From positions 17,188,640-17,252,639 of the forward strand of contig NC_049915.1 in NCBI RefSeq assembly GCF_001411555.2: DNA of 64,000 nucleotides, written 5' to 3'. A program made the translations under genes and the position numbers. This document shows positions 23,210-35,640 of the stretch, piece by piece. Origin of the DNA: Juglans regia. Taxonomy: Eukaryota; Streptophyta; Magnoliopsida; Fagales; Juglandaceae. Below the pieces are notes generated by a model, which saw only the letters and a list, made by a program, of their open reading frames with translations, made no database searches and had not been told where the DNA came from. The number at the start of each line of letters is the position of its first letter. Position 1 is the stretch's first letter.

Positions 23210-24420
23210 GTGTGGTATTCTATTACAAGCTCTTTGAGTAGTTTGCAAGCTACTACGGCAGGTTTAAAAAGTTGTCAGATGCGGCTCAAGCAGTGGAGTA
23301 AAGACATGCATAGACACAAGGGCAATCTTATCAATGCCAAAGTTGAAATGCTGAGCATGTTACAAGAGATCAACAAGGGCCACCTTAATAATGATATCAA
23401 AATTCTACAAAAAGAAATTGATTGTTTACTTGAAGAGGAAGACATTAAGTGGAAGCAAAGACTCAAGAAAGCATTGGCTAAAGGATGGAGACAGAAACAC
23501 TAAATTTTCCTACAAATGTGCCAGTAAGAGGAGAAAGACCAACACTATCCACAAGATAACAAATGAAGATGGTCAGGTAACAAAAGAGCCTATGGAGATC
23601 AATACAGTGTTCCAGAGGTATTTCAATGATCAATTCCAATCTAATAGGAATAGATACTTGTCTGGAATCCTTGGAGCCTTTAGTAACAGAAGATATGACT
23701 GCTAGTCTTATCAAAACATTCATTATGGCAGAGGTTAAAGAAGCTATTTTTAATATGAATCCATTAGGATCTCCTAGTCTTGATGGGTTCCTTGTAGCTT
23801 TCTATCAAAACTATTGGGAAACAGTAGGACCTAGAGTGAGTGCTGCTGTTTTAGAGGTCCAAAATGACACTTATATTGCTCTTGTCTGGAAGTCCAAATC
23901 TCCTTTAAAGGTTACTGAGTTTAGACCTATTGGTCTTTGTAATGTCTTTTACAAAATCATTGCAAAAATATTAGCTAACAGGCTAAAGGTTATTCTCCCT
24001 GACATCATTTCATCTATCCAAAGTGCCGTTGTGCCAGGTAGGCTCATTACTGATAATGTAATAGTAGCTTTTGAATCCATGCATATCATGAAGACTAGAA
24101 TGAAGGGAAAGGAAGGGTTCATGGCTCTTAAGCTTCAAATGAGCAAAGCTTATGACAAGGTTGCATGACTTTTCTTACTCTCTACTTATTAATGGAGCTC
24201 CACAGGAGAAGTTCACTCCATCTAGGGGGATTAGGAAGGGTGATCCTCATTCATCCTACCTTTTCATCCTATGCTTTGAAGTTCTCAGCAATCTTCTTAA
24301 CATTGCAGAAGCTTCTGGTTTGATCACTGGTATTTCACTGGCTAGAGGTCAAATCCATATTAGCAACTTTTTTTTTTTTTTTTTTGCAGTTGATAGCTTA
24401 CATTTTTGCAAGGCAAGCTC
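23210..24420 (+). pseudogene. LINE reverse transcriptase domain, disrupted
   Basis: The pre-RT linker (23210-23500) leads to VKEAIFNMNPLGSPSLDGF, FRPIGLCNVFYKIIAKILAN and QSAVVPGRLITDNVIVAFE, all standard LINE RT blocks. Frameshifts occur near 23500, 23640 and 24165. The block GIRKGDPHSSYLFILCFEVL follows. The catalytic FADD box reads FAVD and is preceded by a T-run (about 24368-24385) that has expanded inside the coding sequence. Loss of the first Asp alone would abolish polymerase activity. Confidence 0.82.
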
Positions 24421-25041
24421 ATAGGAGTGGAGTAGACTTTTCAATCTTCTGGACTCTTATTAGAAAGCTTTAGGTCGAAGACTCAATAAAGAAAAGACTT
24501 TCATTTTTTCAGCAAAAACACTCGAGAAGACACCAAAGATATCATCACCATTATATCAGGAATAATAGCTGACACTAGTTCGTACGATAGATATTTGGGC
24601 CTACCAGTACTAGTGAAAATATCTAGTGCCAATACCTTCAAATGGTTATTAGACAAGGTGAAGGACATACTGAGGAATTGGGAAACCAAATTTCTCTTAC
24701 AAGCAGGTAAAGAGATACTACTCAAATAAGTTGTTCAAGCCATCCCCACTTACTAATAGACATTTTCAAGCTTCCTAAGCACCTGTTACAAGAGCTTAAT
24801 AAAATTACGAGAAGTTACTGGTGGGTCAGCAAGCACATGAAAATAAGATTCATTAGGTGAGTTGGCAGCAAATGAGGAAATTTAAGAAGATAGGAGGCTT
24901 GGGGTTTAGGGGTTTTGAGAATCTTAATATTGCCATGCTAGGGAAACAATGCTGGAGGCTAGTCCAAAACCCTCATTCCCTTAGCACAGGTGCTTAGAGC
25001 TAAATACTTCCCAGCAACTACGTACTTTCTTAAAAGCAAAA

Positions 25042-25720
25042 ATGGGCAACAATCCTTCCTACATTTGGCAAAGCTTCTTAGCTGCAATACCTCTTCTTGA
25101 AGGACTTTTGTGGAGAATTGGCAATGGAGAAGCATTAAGCATCTGGACTAATAAGTGGCTTCCTCAACAAAATACCTTTAAAGCTCGAAGTTCAATCAGA
25201 TTTCTACAAGCTAATATTAAGCTCTCAACTCTAACAGACATACATACAAATAAGTGGAATAAGTCTCTGGTGGATGCTATTTTCTCAAAAGATGAAGCTG
25301 ACCTCATCAAAATGATTCCTATAAGCATCTACAATAGGCCTGACAAGTTGATTTGGAGATGTACCACCACTGGTTTATTTAGTGTTAAAAGTGTCTATCC
25401 TCTTAAAGGAGAACTACATGATTGTGGAAAAGGCAAATCCTCAAATTTGTAGACAAAGAAGGAAGAGTGGACAAAGATATGGCACCTGAAGATACCTAAT
25501 GCCAACAAGACTTTCTTATGGAGAGCATGTCTATATGCCTTTCCCACAAGAGCTAATCTGTTTAAAAGAAGTATAGTAGATAATCCAGAGTGTCCTATCT
25601 CTAAGCAAGACCTTGAAACAGTGGAGCATGCACTTTGGGAATGCACCTTAGCTAGTGATGTATGGGGGTTAGTGTACAACCAGTATTCAAAAGTGTGGAT
25701 CTCAAAGCCAGTCCTTTAAG
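25042..25720 (+). pseudogene. LINE zf-RVT domain remnant
   Basis: It encodes LLWRIGNGEALSIWTNKWLP, VIWR-type residues, GLFSVKSVYPL and, after a stop at about 25450, WHLKIPNANKTFLWRACL, RANLFKRSIVDNPECPI and VEHALWECTLASDVWG. This is the zinc-binding region found after the RT of plant LINEs. No RNase H domain follows; an A-rich tail appears at 25827-25838. Confidence 0.78.
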
Positions 25721-25849
25721 AATTTAGAGATTAATTAATACTATCATTGTAATGGAGGAAATTCTTCAATGTATTCTTTCTTTCTTAAAGAGATTAATTA
25801 TGAATAAAAAAAGATGTTGTTTATAAAAAAAAAAGAAAAAGGATATCTT

Positions 25850-26684
25850 AAATAAGTTGTGATATATTCAAAAAATGAGATAAACTTCCCTTTTATTAAC
25901 ACAATTTTAATATATATATGATTGAAACCATCGGTTGTTTGCTTCTCTCTTTTCTATCACGCCGTTAGTAATTTTCAGTATGGTTCCTAGCTAGTTAATT
26001 TTATTTATTTTATAAACTTGATATTTGCACTTTCATTAGTGTTAGATTAGAATCATGTGAAGCCAACTCCAACACTTTTTCCACTGTCATTTTTTTAATA
26101 AGCTAGCTCTTTTTTCTTTAAAAAAACCAAAATCCTCTGCATGCATGAATGACTTATAATAGCCGCGCTGTATTAATTATAAGTACTCCACACTTTTTTT
26201 AATATCTAATTACAGAGATTTTCTCAAAAGTGATAGTATAATGTTTTTAATGGGTGCAAGAGTTGAAAAATCACAAGTATTTTCAACAATTGAAATACCT
26301 ATTAATTAAAAATGTTTTGTTTACAGTACTGGCTGCATTAATATTTGCACCCACTATACGTAATGTGGCTTCGCCGGCACTAGTACTTGCAACAACCCTA
26401 GATCATTCCAATCCACCCGGCCCGATTATGATTTATTAATTTTTAAATTAGATTTCTTTAGTAATTTTGAAATTAATTTTCTTATTTATTTATTTTATTA
26501 TGATCCATGGACAAGAAGCATGGCTAAATATGACGCGTGACACGTTTCTACTGGCAATGATGTGACTTACAAGCCACGTGGCAAGGATTCTGTTAGCATA
26601 TGTCTGACGATTAATTTGTGTAATAGAAGGATCAAGGAGGTAGAATTCAGAGTAGTCTGAACATATATGGTAGGGATAATATTA
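25850..26684. other. AT-rich intergenic, no recognised gene
   Basis: It has short open frames without domains. There is a copper-box or G-box-like 'ccacgtgg' at 26575-26582 and 'acgcgtgacac' just before it, but no gene close enough to connect them to. Confidence 0.4.
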
Positions 26685-26895
26685 CTCATTCCTTTTTATT
26701 TTACCGTTCAATTCTATCGTTTTATATTTTTAATGTTTTTTTATTTAATGATTAAAAAAATATTTTTTTAATAATATTATAATTTTTTTATTTTTATAAA
26801 AAATATTAAAAGATACATATATAAAAAAATAAAAATAAAAAATGAAATAAAATTCTAATATAATTACCGCTGGGAGCGGTGAGTGTAGCAGCACT
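26685..26895. mobile_element. AT-rich MITE-like repeat, family S copy 1
   Basis: It has a central core of 'taatgattaaaaaaatattttttta' and 'aatattataatttttt' followed by an AT-only arm and a conserved 'gctgggagcgg' motif. Related cores occur at about 54628-54832, 56610-56815 and 59508-59712. Ends are not sharply defined. Confidence 0.42.
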
Positions 26896-28064
26896 CATAT
26901 TTTAGTATCTAACCGGAACGTAGATTAAAGTTATATTTAAATAGTAAAGTTAGATTAGTTATCATCTATTTTTAAGTTATTCAGCTACAATTGGATTGTT
27001 TGTTATAACTTGTACTTATATATATATGTTCAGACTACTATTCGGAATATTTTCTTGTAAGCTTATTATAATAGAAATATATATATTAGGACTGCATAGT
27101 CTACAATCAGATTAAGGTATTGATCTTATAGTCTTCGTTTAATTCGTTAATTAACATTTGATGGTAACCTTTTCTAATTAAATTAGGATATAATATAAAG
27201 TACTCTAGCTAGGGAGGACCCAAGTGCTAGATTGGAACGGCTGGCTTCGTAAATGCCTGGCCTCAAGACTTTTGTTCTTTATGGTTTAATTTCTATATTA
27301 CAAGCGGTCGATGTTTTGATAAAATTAATTTTTCCAAGTAATTAGAAAATTATTTTTTATTCAATTGCACTCCTGATTTTATATTACCTAGTTCCATCCC
27401 AATATGGAGATCGAGGGGTAAAGAAGAAAATAAAACAAGACGGTTTGCTTGAAAATTATATATAAAACAGTTCGATAAAACTCGAGTAATTATTTTATTT
27501 GTTATTTCACGTGTGTCGACCTATAATATTGTTATTTGATACAAATATAAAATATATATTATGTGATAATTATATATATAGTCAGCATGGGTTCACTAAA
27601 AATCATGAATTCATTTAGAAATGTACGTACGTCCATCGTATCATGTTAAAGGACGTTTAATCATGGTTCATATAAATGATTATTAAATCAATTATATATA
27701 TATATATGTCACGCGCGTGGTTAGCGAAGAAATTAAATTTAAATATGTTTATTTAGTTCCATCTAAGAACGGTATCAAATTTTCGGTCCAATACAAAAGA
27801 AAAAAACAAAAGGTATGAAAAAAGATATTATTTTATTTCTAAACCAAGTGAAAGCGCAACGACTTGATCAAAATAATAATAATAATAATAATGGAGAAGC
27901 TAGATGACATTTATCACATTTTAGCTATCTATCTGCATTCTTTTATCATATTCTGGACTTTGAACCTCATCATCTTCTGCATGGACTTTGAAATTAACTA
28001 GTCTTTGTTTAGGAGTAGATATGTTTCAACTTGGCTAGCTTAAAAGTAAAATAACGTCTGTTTC

Positions 28065-28105
<41 letters not shown>

Positions 28106-28760
28106 TATAAAATTATTTTGTTGTTGTTTATATTCAACTACTCGATCGATACTAAAAGGAAAATGACAATTTGTATAATTGGAATGATGGCCGTTCCTCA
28201 ACTAACGTGGGTTGAATATATAATAGTAAGTGATCACAGTGTTAGAGATACCAATGCTAAACGTAAAGTTATTCTATTATCAAATCAGTGTGTAGAGCAA
28301 AGCATGTATGTCATCCACATCAATTAAGTGATAAGATTTTATTTATAAGATTTAAATTTTTAAAATTTATCTTCCAAATCAAATCATGTCATATAAGTAC
28401 TTTATTAGTGTGCTTTACTCACCGGCTTGAGACAATAATTTTTCACTAAACACATTATATTATTACCAATTTTACTACAATATTTATTTTATTTTATTTT
28501 ATTTAGTAAGTAGAATGAGAAATATTTTAGCCACAAAGAAATCTCACAAAAGTAAACCTACTAATTGACGTGATTTGATATGGTATGTTAGATTGTAAAA
28601 CTACTTAACTTTATTGTAAAGTAGATCTAATATATCATATAAAACCATAGAGTAGTGCTATACGGCATCCACTGTAGTGGTGCACACAATGCACACACTA
28701 CGTGGACGCCTCTCATCCATTTGTTTTTTTTTTTTTTTCTTTTCTTTTCCTTCGGCTTGT
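26896..28760. other. AT-rich intergenic with microsatellites
   Basis: No gene is recognised. It contains (AT)n at 28065-28085 running directly into (AC)n at 28085-28105, and an (AAT)n run at 27868-27892. The open frame at 28118-28327 has no recognisable domain and I do not regard it as a gene. Confidence 0.5.
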
Positions 28761-29290
28761 TCTCCCGTCTCTCTCTCTCTCATCGTCTCCGCTCTCTCTC
28801 ATCTCGCTCTCTCTCGCTCCTCTGCGCTCCTCTCTCGTCGTCTCGCTCTCTCTCTCATCTCCACTCTCTCTCTGCTCTCGGTCTCTCTCTCTCGTCGTCT
28901 CGCTCTCTCTCGGCTCGCTCTCTCTCTCATCTCCACTCTCTCTCTCTCATCTCTGCTCTCGGTCTCTCTCTCTCTCGTCGTCTCTCATCTCTGCTCTCGG
29001 TCTCTCTCTCTCGTCGTCTCTCATCTCTGCTCTCGGACTCTCTCTCTCGTCGTCTCGCTCTCTCTCGGCATCTCGCTCTCTCTCTCTCTCGTCTCGCTCT
29101 CTCTCTCATCTCTCGCTCGTTCTCTCTCTCATCTCTGCTCTCTCTCTCTCATCTCTCATCTGCGCTCTCTCTCTCCTCTCTCTGCTCTCTCTCGCTCGTT
29201 CTCTCTCTCATCTTCTCTCGTTCTCTCTCTCTCTCATCTCTCATCCGTGCTCTCTCTCTCATCTGTGCTCTCTCTCGTTTTCCCTCTCAA
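28760..29290 (+). repeat. 530-bp CT-rich block with TCG/TCATCTC variants
   Basis: Nearly every base on the plus strand is C or T. CTCTCT runs are broken by short words such as 'cgtcgtctcg', 'catctctgctctcgg' and 'catctc' in semi-regular order, so it is a minisatellite grown from a microsatellite. All three plus frames stay open because the words contain no TAA, TAG or TGA. The resulting Ser/Leu/Arg-rich 'proteins' of about 200 residues are artefacts. Confidence 0.9.
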
Positions 29291-29630
29291 ATATGTGGTG
29301 TATGTTTTGACACCTAATGAGTGCAAAATTGGCTTCTACAAACAGTGGCTTTCATATATCATTTTTCAAAACCATATAAGTCTGTGAATTTACTTTTGTG
29401 AAATCTTTTTGTAACTGTAGTAATACTTAAGTGAAATACGATAATATTTATAACTACTAAAACTTTAATAACAAATAAGCTGGATGGCCGAGCCATTCCA
29501 ATCAATCCTTGCGATGGGCGATTTGCATTAATCTCTGGTTCCGACCGATTATGATCATAAGGTAATAAAAGGAACGATTTGATCTATTAGGATATTGTAT
29601 TTAGCAGATAAATCGATTTAGAGTAATTTA

Positions 29631-29786
29631 GAACTTATTTGGCAACACAATTATTCTCAAATTATTTCACTATTATTCACAAACAGTTCAAGACTACTAT
29701 TTACTACTATTTTACTACTATTAACAAATTATTTTACTACTATTCATAGATAATTTGAGATATTTTTAACATCCAAATGGAGCCCA
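29631..29786. mobile_element. Tourist-like MITE, copy 1
   Basis: It begins 'gaacttatttggcaacac' and ends 'catccaaatggagccc', with internal 'tactactatt' repeats. It belongs with the better preserved elements at 34230-34424 and 55037-55226. The target duplication is not clear in this copy. Confidence 0.5.
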
Positions 29787-31900
29787 AGTCTAACTCTATC
29801 TAAAAGGATAAAGATTTAGAAAGAAGATCGAGAAAAGGCCGGCAGATACTAAGAATAATTTAGAAGTTCTTCAAAAGAAAATTGACGTTAAGGATCAATA
29901 TCGCCACCACCTACTCATCATTTGAATAAATAAAGGCAGACGGCCAAGACAATTTCATTTAAGATTAATGCAAGACGTACGTCCGAACCTGCAGTCATAT
30001 TCAAAATAACTAAATATTGTCTGTGGCGGCCAATGCATCCATTTTTCTACTTTTTATATATGCAATTAAAAGAAAAGGCTACGTACTGATATCAACTTGA
30101 TGACCTTGACATTGATTTTTCAACAATAAAGAACTAACTTGAACAAGCTAGCTAGGAAATCATGTCCAACTTGATCACCTTGACATTGATTTTCCAACTT
30201 GTTGATCGGGAAAAGATTTTTTGATATTTTTATCTGGATTTGAGATCAATTTAATTTAAGTGACACGATGATCATACAACTTTTATTACTACCCATATAA
30301 TAAACATTTTAAGAAGCATTAAATGATCAATATAAATACTTTAATACCCATAATATTTATCTGTATTTCTCTTATTAATTGAGATCGTGAAATTCAAAAA
30401 AGACCTAGATCCTTGATGATAAATGTGCTTCTGCCCACAATTAATGGGCTAAAATGGAGGAATATCATCAACCTAAATGTCAAAAATTAACTGGTGGTGC
30501 ACATAACAATGCTTTGATAGTTGATAATATAAATTGAATAAAAAGCAATGCTACTCTTTATTCTTAATTTGTCATGCTTTGTCACACCAAATTATGTGAC
30601 ACATTTTAAGTAGCTTCCTTGAATAACTCGATCTATCGATTACATTTCAAGTAGCTTCCTTGTACTATTTGGAAGCCTTTTTATTGATAGACCAAGTGCA
30701 TTGGTCATTTGGAATTAGCTTGCTGAATTAACTTATATAAAGCAACTGACCTTTTTCTATAAATATAATGGGTCAAAAAATGGGTGTCATTAAGGTTCAA
30801 AGATTTGGGGGAGCAAAATGTGGCTTCCGATTATTGTTGTTGTTGTTATTGTAATTATTTTTATTATTTATTTATTTTTTTTTTAATTTTAGTATTTCAA
30901 TGGCACCTATATACGATGTTATATGTAAATTTATTTTATTCAGGTATTTAATTTATTCCCATGGCCTAGGTATAATCATAATTTCAAAACATTTTCAATA
31001 ACTTTTCATAAGTATTTGTGAAAGTATTATTAAGACCCATAAAAAATCTATTCGGAAAGAGACAAATTTGCTAGATGTATTTTGTTTTGTTTTTTAGTGA
31101 AAATGATAGAGTCCATGGTCAAATATATATGTTTCGAAAAACATGCATTTTATGAATGCATGCTTTTATATATGAATTTTCATAAAAGCGCGCGGTTTTA
31201 TTGTTTTTCCTCATAGAAATAGATATGAATAATGCATGTGATCGATCATGAAAGAACAAAAATGTATTCGTTACTTGGAAGATGTTATATATTAATGGTG
31301 TCTGTTTCTTTCTTGTCTTCTTCAAATCACTAGTATTATATATTCACTTTTAGTCTATGTCGATGGTTTCACCAACTGATTATAATAATATAACTAGGTA
31401 TTCGAGGATCAATAATATTATGAATCACATAATACTCTCATCTTATCATGATCATCAGATCCTGCATTAATATTAGCAGTACTAAACTTATATGATTATA
31501 TATATATATATATATATTGTCATATATTATGCATCGTGTAGCATGATGAATTAAATTACCATAATGTCCGTACTTTGAAATGACCCATAACCTAATACTT
31601 CGGGTTGAATCTAGACATGATGAGAAGTTAGAATAATACTCTACTTCTGATGGCTATAAATAAGACATGCCATTGTAGACGTCAATACTATGGCTAGCAA
31701 TTATAAGGTATTGTGCTTTAATTTGAAGTAAACTACATGTAACCATGCATACCCTCAAAAACTCTCTTCTTCTCATCCATTTTTGGATCGGTTAATTCAA
31801 TTAATAGCTAGCTATATATGAATATGCCATGCAATTGTAAACCGCCCAATTCTTCTATATTCTCTTCCTGAAATTAACCTCTCGCGCTTAATTAATTATT
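29787..31900. other. AT-rich intergenic, no recognised gene
   Basis: It contains an imperfect duplication of about 32 bases (centred on 'ccttgacattgattttcaac') near 30095 and 30170. It also has a repeated 'aagtagcttccttg' near 30610 and 30648. Simple T and TA runs are common. Nothing resembles a gene. Confidence 0.45.
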
Positions 31901-32362
31901 AATTTGATGCGGCCAATAGATAGACACGTATTTTTTTCCTCACTTTCTGTAGATCATGTTCATTCTACTATATATTCATATAGTTATATCTTCATTCTAT
32001 TATTCTGTTTTCCTTACAGGAACAATCACTAGCTCATTCGGCCTTCAACTTCTCAAGGATGCATGCTTAGGACGTAAGGTCAGCCTTGTGATCATACACG
32101 CACACAAATTCAATAGGTATGCCTCTGGACTCATTTATTTAATTCCTACATAATTGAAAAATATTCCCAGAATATATTATAAAACAACGGAACAAATGAT
32201 GTGTTTGGATGGATGGATTTGGTAGGAGAATTTGGATTTGAAGCTTTACAATCTAAGTTCTTTGTTAATTTGGATCATATACTAAAATTTTGGATTCAGA
32301 TTTGCACCAAAGCCAAACATGCATGTTTTAAACCTTTTCAAAATCGAGTATATATTGGGAAT

Positions 32363-32397
<35 letters not shown>

Positions 32398-33003
32398 GCA
32401 GGTTGATTTGAAATCCAAATAAATATAATTATTTTAAACTTAAATCCAAATTCTGTTTTTTAGGATATTTCCAAAAATCTGGGACTTCTTAGTTCATAAG
32501 ATCATCATATATAGTTCAAGGCCCTAGCTAGGCCTCCCAATTAATAAAAACAAGTGTTTAATGGGTCATAATAGGTCATAATTAATAGATGTTTAATGAG
32601 CATTAATCTTCAATTTTTTGAATGAACAACAGCTAGCTAATTAGAAATTGTCCGATCCAACTTCTATTGTTCGACAGTAAGTACTATTATTCAGCTTACC
32701 CAAAAGGCAAGGAGGAAATCATGAGCACTAGTTACGCCTCAGCAGATCAAACAACGGTAATTAATTATGTTAGTTACACAGTACTAGTTTTAAATGCATG
32801 CATGCATGCATGTACATAATATGTAAATTACTTATGCAAGGATATACGATGGTGAAAGGTTGATGATCTTGCCCTTTTTGCCACTGAAAAATGTACGTAT
32901 ATAAACAAATATTGATCGATCACCTGATCAACATATATATAATATTATATATATATATAATTGATCATGTACGTGCATATATGCATGCATGCAGTTTTTA
33001 GCA

Positions 33004-33054
<51 letters not shown>

Positions 33055-33098
33055 GATTAATGTGGGTTTGACCATATTTTATCTTGTTCAATTTGAAG
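31901..33098. other. Region upstream of the SEO exons
   Basis: Earlier exons of the gene at 33099 should lie here, but I could not recognise any. A stretch at 31956-32153 and a short frame at about 32640-32757 have possible splice signals but no convincing family match. A repeat with 'tttggatttgaa'-like ends lies at about 32205-32450. (TA)n runs occur at 32346-32390 and 33005-33051. Confidence 0.4.
33005..33051. repeat. (AT)n microsatellite
   Basis: An unbroken run of about 23 AT units ends 48 bases before the first recognised SEO exon. Confidence 0.9.
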
Positions 33099-33738
33099 TA
33101 CATATTCTTCTATGGAGGCACGAACATGAAATGGGTCACAGGACTTGCTAGCAAAGTAGAAATAGTGGCGGAAGCATCGAACCGGATCACGGGTATAAGA
33201 TTTGGTGTAAGTCACCGTGGTAATCCACAGACCGTCGAAGCCAGTTTACTGCAAAATGTCCGGAACAGTAATCCGGCCGATCGTGACGAGGTTGTCGAGG
33301 AACTGAAACATTTCATCCAGCAAGAGCATAGTGAGGGATGGCTTGTGCTGACGGAGAATGGTTCCGTGTTTGAGAAAGGGTAATGGTCGTTGCATGCATG
33401 GGTTACTACTATTACAAAGTTTTAACAGAACAATCATTAAAAAATAATTTTTTTTTTCACATTAATTCGACAACATCATCTCACGATCAAGGTCTTTAAA
33501 GTACTGGAAAAAAAAATTAATTCTTTAATCACAGTTCTTGTGTCAAAGCTAGCTAGCTAGCTATCTAAAAGTTGTAACTCTTAATTAACATTTTTGTCAT
33601 TCAAATTAATCTAGATACGGGAGAAGTGTACTAGAAACCATGGACGCTTTCGAGACGGAATGGAAGAAGGACGTAGAAAGATCAAGAAATTTCGGAAGGA
33701 GTTTCAAGGATGCATTAGGATCAAGGCCACGAGTCTAA
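33099..33738 (+). CDS. C-terminal exons of a sieve-element-occlusion (SEO) protein
   Basis: Exon 33099-33379 begins after an AG with YIFFYGGTNMKWVTGLASKV and ends at a GT donor. Exon 33615-33738 starts after CTAG and ends at TAA. The phases match. The pattern YGG-x3-W, then HFIQQEHSEGWLVLTENG, then GRSVLETMDAFETEWKKDV is the SEO C-terminal domain (PF14577 type), found in phloem filament (P-protein) subunits that plug sieve tubes. Only about 134 codons are present; the N-terminal and thioredoxin-like parts, normally several hundred residues, are not visible upstream. It is a gene fragment or a badly eroded gene. Codons are clean, with no internal stop, so loss of the 5' part may be recent or the upstream exons may be unrecognised. 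Confidence 0.62.
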
Positions 33739-34229
33739 TTATGGTGTGAAAGTATACATCATGATGATGGTGTGTACGTAATAGTACTACTGCAATAAAT
33801 TAATGAAGGGCATATATCCTGATTATGTCCGTATTTACGTACGTGCATGCAGTGATGTTTGTTGTTCATGATCGCGTGGTGTTTATGTTTTAATAATTAA
33901 ATTTCACTTTCCTAGTTTTTAGTTAATTTGTAATGATATATGTCGACTTTGTTTAATAAAATATATATTAATTAGCTGCTTTGAAAATATATAAACGCGA
34001 TGATGATATTGAGTAATGAACTTATTTATCGATCGAACTTATAGTTGATTTAAAGATATTATTACATGTGATTTATGAATACATGTTAATGATCAGATTA
34101 ATATACGAGAAATATAAATCACTAGTCACTTATATGAAGTAGGTTCGTAGTTGACGATAAATTATTCAACATTTATTTGATATATATAAAGACTATATAT
34201 ATAGCACGTCAAATATAATAATTTATTAA
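33739..34229. other. AT-rich flank of the SEO fragment
   Basis: A possible 3' UTR follows the TAA at 33738 ('aataaatt' at about 33794). Otherwise there are only AT-rich sequence and TA runs. Confidence 0.4.
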
Positions 34230-34424
34230 GGAGAGGTTTGGATTAAAAATTCATCTCATTATTATAACTTTTTCAAATTTTCACACAAAATATAATAAAC
34301 AATTCAACTTTTTCAAATCCTAAAATAACTTTTCCAAATTCCCACACCAAATATAATAAATAATTCAACTTTTATTCTATTATTCACAAACCATCTCAAC
34401 TCATCTCTGAATCCAAAAATCTCC
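34230..34424. mobile_element. Tourist-like MITE, copy 2, with TAA duplication
   Basis: The inverted ends GGAGAGGTTTGGATT and AATCCAAAAATCTCC are flanked by TAA on both sides (34227-34229 and 34425-34427). TAA/TTA duplication is typical of PIF/Harbinger elements. The interior contains repeated 'aaaatataataaa-aattcaactttt' blocks. It has no coding capacity. Confidence 0.75.
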
Positions 34425-35189
34425 TAAGTTTCACATGTTAATAGAGTACTTGGAATAAATTGAACTAAATGGCTACGGTGATTAATTATGATTATGAAAG
34501 TACTATTGTTAATTAAATAATGAATTTACTACTAGTAGTATATATCATCTTATGATATATCCTTGATCCCAAGAAGGTTCTAAATTCAATGCGCGCGCGA
34601 TATGCTGGTTGCTTATTAATTTTGTTTACTCGAGGGGTGATATTTTATTTGGCTAATTAATATCTCAATACGTTTGGTAATTATATTTAACAATGTCTAA
34701 CCAAATGTTCAAGATGAAATCCTTAGTCTCTATTAAGAAGAGAAATGATTGGGCTATCGACATTGGATCTCGAGAATGTATACCAACATTTTTTTTTTAT
34801 TTAGTGATGAAGTAAATGTTTTTTTAATTATATTGTGAATTTTTTTAAAAAAAAAATTTTAAGATATAAAAAAACAAATATTTGACCTTCTTGAAAATAT
34901 TTGTCGGGCTACACCCGCTGTGGGTATAGCACGACTCCTATTAAGAAACAAAATGTACTCTTGAAATAAAAGTAAATGATGAGACTTGATTGATCTCAAT
35001 CTCCGGCCTGAATATTTTATTAAGAATTACTTTATATAATTTTGATTCTATAGACTAAAAGAATAATCAACACATTCTCAATGGAAGTATTTAATAAATG
35101 GGAACTCCTTTGTAATTAAATAAGTTTAAAGTGAAATTAAAATTTCACAGCGGAATAAATCATAATTAAAAGTAATCTTAGGTTAATTA
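34425..35189. other. AT-rich intergenic
   Basis: No gene is seen. A region at about 34766-34945 with T-run, A-run and 'gggctacacccgctgtggg' may be another degenerate MITE. The rest is unremarkable. Confidence 0.4.
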
Positions 35190-35384
35190 ACAACAACAAA
35201 AATAAGATTTTGGGATGAATGTTTTTTGGGACAAAATGAAAATTGCCCTAAAAAATGAGTTGTAGGAACGAAATTCATGAAATTTCGCCCCTAAAAAATG
35301 ATGGAAGCTTTAACCATTCTAACAATCAATTTTTTGTTTGAGCGGTATATGTAGGGACGAGAAATTTCGTCCTTAATAAAACCA

Positions 35385-35640
35385 CCATTTGAACATTTAC
35401 GAACACGTTCGAACATAATAAAATAAATATTTGGCACGTTAAGTGACAAAAGTTAGCGGGACATTGACTTATCGTTCAAACATACAACATTAACGTTCGA
35501 ACGTTAGAGTTTATTATTGTTCAAACGAATATTATATATGATCGAACGGAAAATTGGCAGGTTAAGTTACTAAATTTAGCAGGAAATTGAGTTACCGTTC
35601 GAACTCATTACTGTTCCATTCGAACTAATAGGTTAATCAA
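35385..35640. repeat. Left subterminal repeats of the CACTA element
   Basis: Seven or more copies of degenerate words around the self-complementary core TTCGAA occur here, for example 'cacgttcgaaca', 'aacgttcgaacg', 'accgttcgaact' and 'cattcgaact'. In En/Spm such arrays are binding sites for the second transposon protein (TNPA); that role here is by analogy. Confidence 0.65.

Larger units (their letters stand above)
13850..25838 (+). mobile_element. Old L1-type LINE split by two LTR insertions
   Basis: LINE blocks appear in order on the plus strand: ORF1 (about 13947-14576, then 16700-17190), endonuclease (17548-17964, then 22911-23150), reverse transcriptase (23626-24420), zf-RVT (25042-25720) and an A-rich tail near 25827-25838. 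The reading frames join in meaning across 14582-16693 and across 17970-22905, which are insertions of one LTR family. Many stops and frameshifts show it is long dead. The 5' boundary is approximate, and I could not identify the LINE's own target duplication. Confidence 0.82.

Noticed and set aside
28655..29387. Open frames of 202, 220 and 236 codons on the plus strand
   Set aside because: They overlap the CT-rich block, are open in all three frames only because its words lack stop codons, and encode Ser/Leu/Arg low-complexity sequence.
31956..32757. Upstream exons of the SEO gene
   Set aside because: Possible splice signals exist but the translations do not match the SEO thioredoxin-like or N-terminal domains.
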